Below the pieces are notes generated by a model, which was not told the DNA's origin, searched no databases, and was given only the letters and a program-made list of their open reading frames with translations. Below, one piece after another: positions 12,309 through 16,319 of a stretch of 16,319 bases of DNA; within the stretch, counting starts at the first letter, position 1, and every line of letters starts with the position of its first letter. Position numbers and translations under genes: made by a program. The DNA is from Planctomycetota bacterium. GTDB lineage: Bacteria > Planctomycetota > Brocadiia > Brocadiales > Bathyanammoxibiaceae. The stretch covers positions 1 through 16,319 of the forward strand of contig JAUXLO010000004.1 in the NCBI GenBank assembly GCA_030623665.1, written 5' to 3'.

Positions 12309-14642
12309 GTGAAGAAATCTATAAGGACACACTTTGAGCTGCTTTTTGCCCTCCTGGCCCTGGCGCCCATTGCCATAATCTTCGCCATCTACAGCCCTGG
12401 GGCCATAAGGGAGCTAAACAGCAGGGCCATGGAAGACCTCCAATCACTGGGCAGCAGCCACGTTAGCATTGTCTCGCTATGGATGAAAGAAAAGGTAGGA
12501 GACACGGAACGCATTGCCGTTTCCCATCAAGTCCTAGCTGCGCTTAAGGGACTACCACAGGGCCAAGAGGAGCTCGCTGGGTTCCTGTGTTCGAACCTGC
12601 AAGAGAAGGACTTCCTGGGGATTTATGTATTTGACAGGAACGGCAACCTGAAGGTCTCGGAGGAAAGAGACGGGCATATTGGTCCACCTAAGGACATAAA
12701 GCGGCTTCTCGGTAAGGCCCGCAAAGATACGTCTTTTACATGGGCAGATTCCCATGAGCAAGAAAAAGCAAAGGATAAACGTCCGGCACTTTTTGTGACT
12801 ACTCCTGTACAGGATGGGACGGAAATCATCGGGAGTGTGATTGTACATCTGGACATTCGCAAGTTAAAAAAGGTTATAGTGAGTCTGATTGGGAGAAGGG
12901 AGGGTTGTAGTTTCCTTGTAGACAGAGAAGGCAGGGTATTAAACTGCTTCATGGTAGACTCGTCCTGTCCGTATGAGAAAATCGTGGGCGAGAAGCCGGT
13001 TGACCCGCGGACAGGGGACCTTACGCCTGCAGTAAAGGCCTGTCTTTCCGGCAAAGGTGGTTTTTCCCTGCAGGCGTACACCAATCACGTGGGGAAGCAG
13101 GTATTGGGAACATGGGAATGGCTGCCTGAACTGGATATGGGAATAATAGTGGAGATAGATGCCCAAGAATTCTTTGGGCCAATCTCGATGGTCAAGAAAA
13201 GGCTGTGGATGTTCCTGTTAATAGCTGGAATTGGTCTGGTCATTGTGTCCATATTTGTAGGCCGCAGGGTGTCGGAGCCGCTGATTTCTCTCTCGGAGAC
13301 GGCGAAGAAAATAGCCGGGGGTGACCTCAGTGAGCGCGCCATGGTAAAATCTCAGGATGAGCTCGGCGAGCTGGCCGAAAATCTCAATATAATGGTCGAA
13401 TCTTTACAGAGGGAGCACGCTGCACTTGAAGAGGCCAATGAGAAGCTGGCTGCGGCCTCGGTGAGAGACGGTCTTACCGGGCTCTACAACCACTACCGCT
13501 TCCAGGAGATTATGGACTCAGAGTACCAGCGGGCCAGGCGGTACGACCTTCCTTTGTGTCTGCTTGTGATAGATATCGACAATTTTAAGTTAATAAATGA
13601 CACCTACGGCCACCTCTTTGGTGATTTTGTCCTGAAAGAGCTGGCACACGTTATCAACACCTCTATCAGAGACATCGACATCTCGAGCAGATACGGCGGG
13701 GAGGAGTTCACTGTTATCCTGCCTAACACCGAGCTGGATGGCGGCAATACTGTAGCGGAAAAACTCAGGCAGGCTGTGGCCGAGCATGTCTTTAAGCAGG
13801 GTGACCATGTAGCAAAGCTCACCGTGACAATAGGCATGTCGTCCCTGGCAGAGGGGGACATAAACTCCAAGGAAGACATGGTGAAGCACGCCGACGAGGC
13901 CATGTATGATGGAAAAATCAAGGGGAAGAACAAGGTCGTCTGCTGGGAGAGTATTGCATCAAAGGGAGAAGGCGAGGCCCCGGAGCAGTATCGGAGAAGG
14001 TTTATGTCAACGGCCACGAGTATGAAGAGGTCGTACATGGAGGCCGCCGCTACACTTGTCAAGAGCTTGGAGGCAAAAGACGGCTACTCTGCCACACACT
14101 CCTACCTGGTGGCTGCCTATGCGGTAAAGCTGGCAGGAGAACTTGGATTGTCACGGGAAGACACGGAGATTATAAAAAACAGCGCCATACTCCATGACAT
14201 AGGAAAGATTGCCGTGCCAAGCGCTATCTTTACAAAGAAGGCAGCCCTTACGGAAGAAGAACGCGACATATTAAAGGCTCACGCCAAACAAAGCGTAAGG
14301 ATAATAGAGGGGATAGAATTCCTGCAAAAGGAGCTACCGGTAATTCGCTGCCACCAGGAGTGGTTTAACGGGGAGGGTTACCCCAACGGCTTGAAAGGGA
14401 CGGCAATCCCACTGGGCACTAGGATACTCGCCATCTGTGACTCTTACGAGGCGATGACCTCCGAAAGACCATACCAGGTGCGCCATAGCCATAAAGAGGC
14501 CGTTAAGGAGTTGCGCAGGGGCGCGGGAGTGCGGTTTGACCCCGATCTGGTAGAACCATTTATCCGGGCAATGGAGAAACTCAGGGCCGGTACCAAATAT
14601 ATCTACATCCCGCAGTTAAATAAGAGAGTGGATTTGTCGTAG
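12309..14642 (+). CDS. Membrane sensor c-di-GMP enzyme: dCache, HAMP, GGDEF and HD-GYP
   Basis: The 777-residue protein starts with a membrane helix (about 11-30), followed by an extracytoplasmic dCache-like sensor (about 40-290) and a second helix (about 299-319). A HAMP domain (about 320-375) leads to the diguanylate cyclase domain. Its active-site motif is GGEEF (463-467), with an inhibitory-site RDID (454-457) five residues upstream, so cyclase activity and product inhibition are both plausible. The C-terminal HD-GYP phosphodiesterase domain keeps H597, HDIGK (H629, D630), H658, H682, GYP (690-692) and D711. The usual HHE triplet reads HQE (Q683), altering one metal ligand. It may therefore both make and break c-di-GMP depending on a small-molecule signal. 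The GTG start has AAAGGT just upstream. It is monocistronic, divergent from the tandem-repeat pair. Confidence 0.9.
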   Translation: MKKSIRTHFELLFALLALAPIAIIFAIYSPGAIRELNSRAMEDLQSLGSSHVSIVSLWMKEKVGDTERIAVSHQVLAALKGLPQGQEELAGFLCSNLQEKDFLGIYVFDRNGNLKVSEERDGHIGPPKDIKRLLGKARKDTSFTWADSHEQEKAKDKRPALFVTTPVQDGTEIIGSVIVHLDIRKLKKVIVSLIGRREGCSFLVDREGRVLNCFMVDSSCPYEKIVGEKPVDPRTGDLTPAVKACLSGKGGFSLQAYTNHVGKQVLGTWEWLPELDMGIIVEIDAQEFFGPISMVKKRLWMFLLIAGIGLVIVSIFVGRRVSEPLISLSETAKKIAGGDLSERAMVKSQDELGELAENLNIMVESLQREHAALEEANEKLAAASVRDGLTGLYNHYRFQEIMDSEYQRARRYDLPLCLLVIDIDNFKLINDTYGHLFGDFVLKELAHVINTSIRDIDISSRYGGEEFTVILPNTELDGGNTVAEKLRQAVAEHVFKQGDHVAKLTVTIGMSSLAEGDINSKEDMVKHADEAMYDGKIKGKNKVVCWESIASKGEGEAPEQYRRRFMSTATSMKRSYMEAAATLVKSLEAKDGYSATHSYLVAAYAVKLAGELGLSREDTEIIKNSAILHDIGKIAVPSAIFTKKAALTEEERDILKAHAKQSVRIIEGIEFLQKELPVIRCHQEWFNGEGYPNGLKGTAIPLGTRILAICDSYEAMTSERPYQVRHSHKEAVKELRRGAGVRFDPDLVEPFIRAMEKLRAGTKYIYIPQLNKRVDLS

Positions 14643-14722
14643 GTTGGCAGACGCAAAAAGGGTTAGCGGTTACGGATGATTATGGGTCCTAATTTCTTAC
14701 TAATATGGTGAAGAACAACCGG

Positions 14723-16319
14723 CTACTCGACTCCCATGGTCTTCAATAATTCCGTCACCCTTGCCTCTTCATGGGTAGGTGGTGCACAGTACTTGAGTGG
14801 CACACAGACGTAGGCTACTGCCGTGCCGTCGGTACTGGCCGGATAGGGCAGTCCGGACCCCTCCGCGGGGTCGTGCAGGGTGACGATCTTCCCCGGCCGG
14901 TAGGTCGCCAGGGCAGTCCTCAATAGCCGCAGCGTATCGGGGGCGCCTGGCTTCCCAATGATAAGCGCATGGGGAGGGGTATTTATGTGGTAGGCAAGGG
15001 CCAGGGCATAGGCGGAGGCAAAGTGGCCCGATTCCTCCGCAGATCCGGCATAGGCCTTGAGCGTGCGTTCCGCTCTCTCACGGTACTCGTCTTCATATGT
15101 TATATAATACAGCCTGTCCAAGACCATCGCGGCCACGGCATTTGCCGCAGGTGTCGGCGTGTCTTCAAAGGGCTTGCGCACAAAACTCCTATGGGCACTG
15201 GCCGTGTCAAAGAAGCCGCCGCGTCCATTATCCCAAAAATTCTCGAGACAGTACCTCATAATATCCTCTGCCGCATCCAAATAGAACCTGTAGCCTGAGA
15301 CCTCGTAGGCATCAAGACAGGCCATAGACACCTGTATATTATCGTCCAGGAAACCCGGTATACGTGCCTCACCCTGGTAATAGGTATGAAAGACACCTTT
15401 GCCCCTCCTGTAGGAGTTTGCCAATAAGAAGTCCAGCACCTTCAGTGCGTCGTCTTTTATTGCAGCCTCCTTTATGTCATCACCGCCAAGAAACTTGTAT
15501 GCCTCCAGATACGCTGAGACCATCATACCATTTAGAGAGCCGTACTTGCTTCTGTCAACAAAGGGTGTTGGGAAGGCATTCCTCGACTCCAGCAGCTTCT
15601 TCCTGCCGTCACTTATAAGAAGAAACACCTCTTTAACGGGTATGTCTAGCTCATTTGCGACATCCTCCGGGGTGGCGGCTACCCTGGGCACGTTCTTGGC
15701 GGCGTTGTGCCTCATCTCCCCCTGGGCCTCTATCCCGTAGTATTGTTTGATTGCCTTTGCCTCCAGGGGCGTCAGTACCGCATCTACCTCCTCCGGCGTC
15801 CACGTGTAATAGTCCCCGTCATCCCCCCTGCCGGCGTCGGCATCCTGTGAGGCATAGAACCCCCCGAACCGGCTGTCGGATGCCTCTCGGTTTATGTAGT
15901 CCAGCACCTCTTCCACAACCTCCTTATAGAGGACAGTACCTGTGGCGGCATAGGCATGGGCGAAATTTCTCAGCATGCCGGAGTTTACGTAGGACATCTT
16001 TTCAAAGTGCGGTACATGCCACTCCCTGTCCATCGTGTACCGGAAAAAACCCCCTCTTATGTGATCTCTGATACCCCCTTCAGCCATGGCATCAAGCGTC
16101 TTTAACGTCAGTGCAAGTAGCTCTGCATCATTCTCAACAAACGCCCTCGAGAGGGCAAATTCCACACCTGCCTCGCTCGGGAACTTTGCGCCCGCACCAA
16201 ACCCGCCAAAGTCGCGGTCAAAGTCCTCGGTAATCCTTCTGGCAATGGCGTTCAGAAGCTCTGAAGAAAGTTGGCCGGGCTTCAGCCCGGGGATCGTTTG
16301 TGTTAGGAGAGGGTGGTGA
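14723..16319 (-). CDS. YyaL/SSP411-family protein (DUF255 thioredoxin plus barrel), 5' part outside the window
   Basis: The frame is open from the stop at 14723 to the right edge (531 visible residues), so this is the C-terminal part of a gene starting beyond the window. A GTG at 16165 is internal, because the upstream codons read DFGGFGAGAKFPSE, the characteristic GGFGxxPKFP element of the family. Also visible are GGFFRYTMDREWHVPHFEKM, SQDADAGRGDDGDYYTW, LDDN and GGFFDT, all placed as in the alpha/alpha-barrel half of YyaL and human SPATA20. Typical family members have an N-terminal DUF255 thioredoxin-like domain, not visible here. Several family motifs are altered: the usual WNG reads LNG, and PSGNS reads PAANA. 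The function of the family is poorly known. It converges on the c-di-GMP enzyme gene with 80 bases between, where I see no terminator. Confidence 0.85.
   Translation of the reverse strand, partial: HHPLLTQTIPGLKPGQLSSELLNAIARRITEDFDRDFGGFGAGAKFPSEAGVEFALSRAFVENDAELLALTLKTLDAMAEGGIRDHIRGGFFRYTMDREWHVPHFEKMSYVNSGMLRNFAHAYAATGTVLYKEVVEEVLDYINREASDSRFGGFYASQDADAGRGDDGDYYTWTPEEVDAVLTPLEAKAIKQYYGIEAQGEMRHNAAKNVPRVAATPEDVANELDIPVKEVFLLISDGRKKLLESRNAFPTPFVDRSKYGSLNGMMVSAYLEAYKFLGGDDIKEAAIKDDALKVLDFLLANSYRRGKGVFHTYYQGEARIPGFLDDNIQVSMACLDAYEVSGYRFYLDAAEDIMRYCLENFWDNGRGGFFDTASAHRSFVRKPFEDTPTPAANAVAAMVLDRLYYITYEDEYRERAERTLKAYAGSAEESGHFASAYALALAYHINTPPHALIIGKPGAPDTLRLLRTALATYRPGKIVTLHDPAEGSGLPYPASTDGTAVAYVCVPLKYCAPPTHEEARVTELLKTMGVE

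Noticed and set aside
1..16319. CRISPR arrays, insertion sequences, rRNA, tRNA, phage or toxin-antitoxin genes
   Set aside because: Looked for on both strands by eye; no regularly spaced repeats, transposase motifs, cloverleaf-like segments or phage functions were found.

Overview
The window is a stretch of bacterial chromosome of moderate GC (a little over half, judged by eye), with short intergenic gaps and about a dozen genes. Signal peptides, a SurA/PrsA-like periplasmic foldase and a membrane-anchored trypsin-like protease point to a diderm. The Rnf genes suggest an anaerobic or facultatively anaerobic metabolism that couples ferredoxin, NADH and an ion gradient. A planctomycete (anammox-related) or another deep-branching anaerobe would fit, but no lineage marker is present, so this is only a guess.

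Left part (minus strand, read right to left from about 5.58 kb to 0.07 kb): a consensus sigma-70-type promoter (TTGACA, 17-bp spacer, TATAAT) drives a tight unit of five genes. In order these are a parvulin-type peptidyl-prolyl isomerase, an AlaC-like aminotransferase, and rnfC, rnfD and rnfG. The unit ends in a clear intrinsic terminator right after rnfG, so rnfE, rnfA and rnfB are not in this transcript as usually found. About 65 GC-rich bases of unknown nature lie at the left edge.

Middle (plus strand, 5.69-9.95 kb): a promoter overlapped by an ArsR/SmtB-type operator precedes a metal-sensing repressor and a Zn/Cd/Pb-type P1B ATPase, a self-regulated metal efflux cassette. The repressor keeps both known metal sites of its family (CadC-like cysteines and the SmtB-like alpha-5 site). 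A medium-chain dehydrogenase without catalytic-zinc ligands and a small secreted four-cysteine protein follow.

Right part: a minus-strand pair (12.04-9.99 kb) consists of a protein made of two copies of an unrecognised repeat of about 75 residues, then a protein joining a degenerate FHA domain, a transmembrane helix and a DegP-like protease domain. The pair has a palindrome over its -10 box and an RNA stem that could couple translation of the two genes. Divergent from it is a large membrane-bound c-di-GMP enzyme (dCache, HAMP, GGDEF, HD-GYP). The window ends inside a YyaL/SSP411-family gene on the minus strand, whose 5' part lies outside.

The two most uncharacterised items are the tandem-repeat/FHA-protease pair and the split Rnf operon. 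No CRISPR array, rRNA, tRNA, insertion sequence or phage gene was seen.
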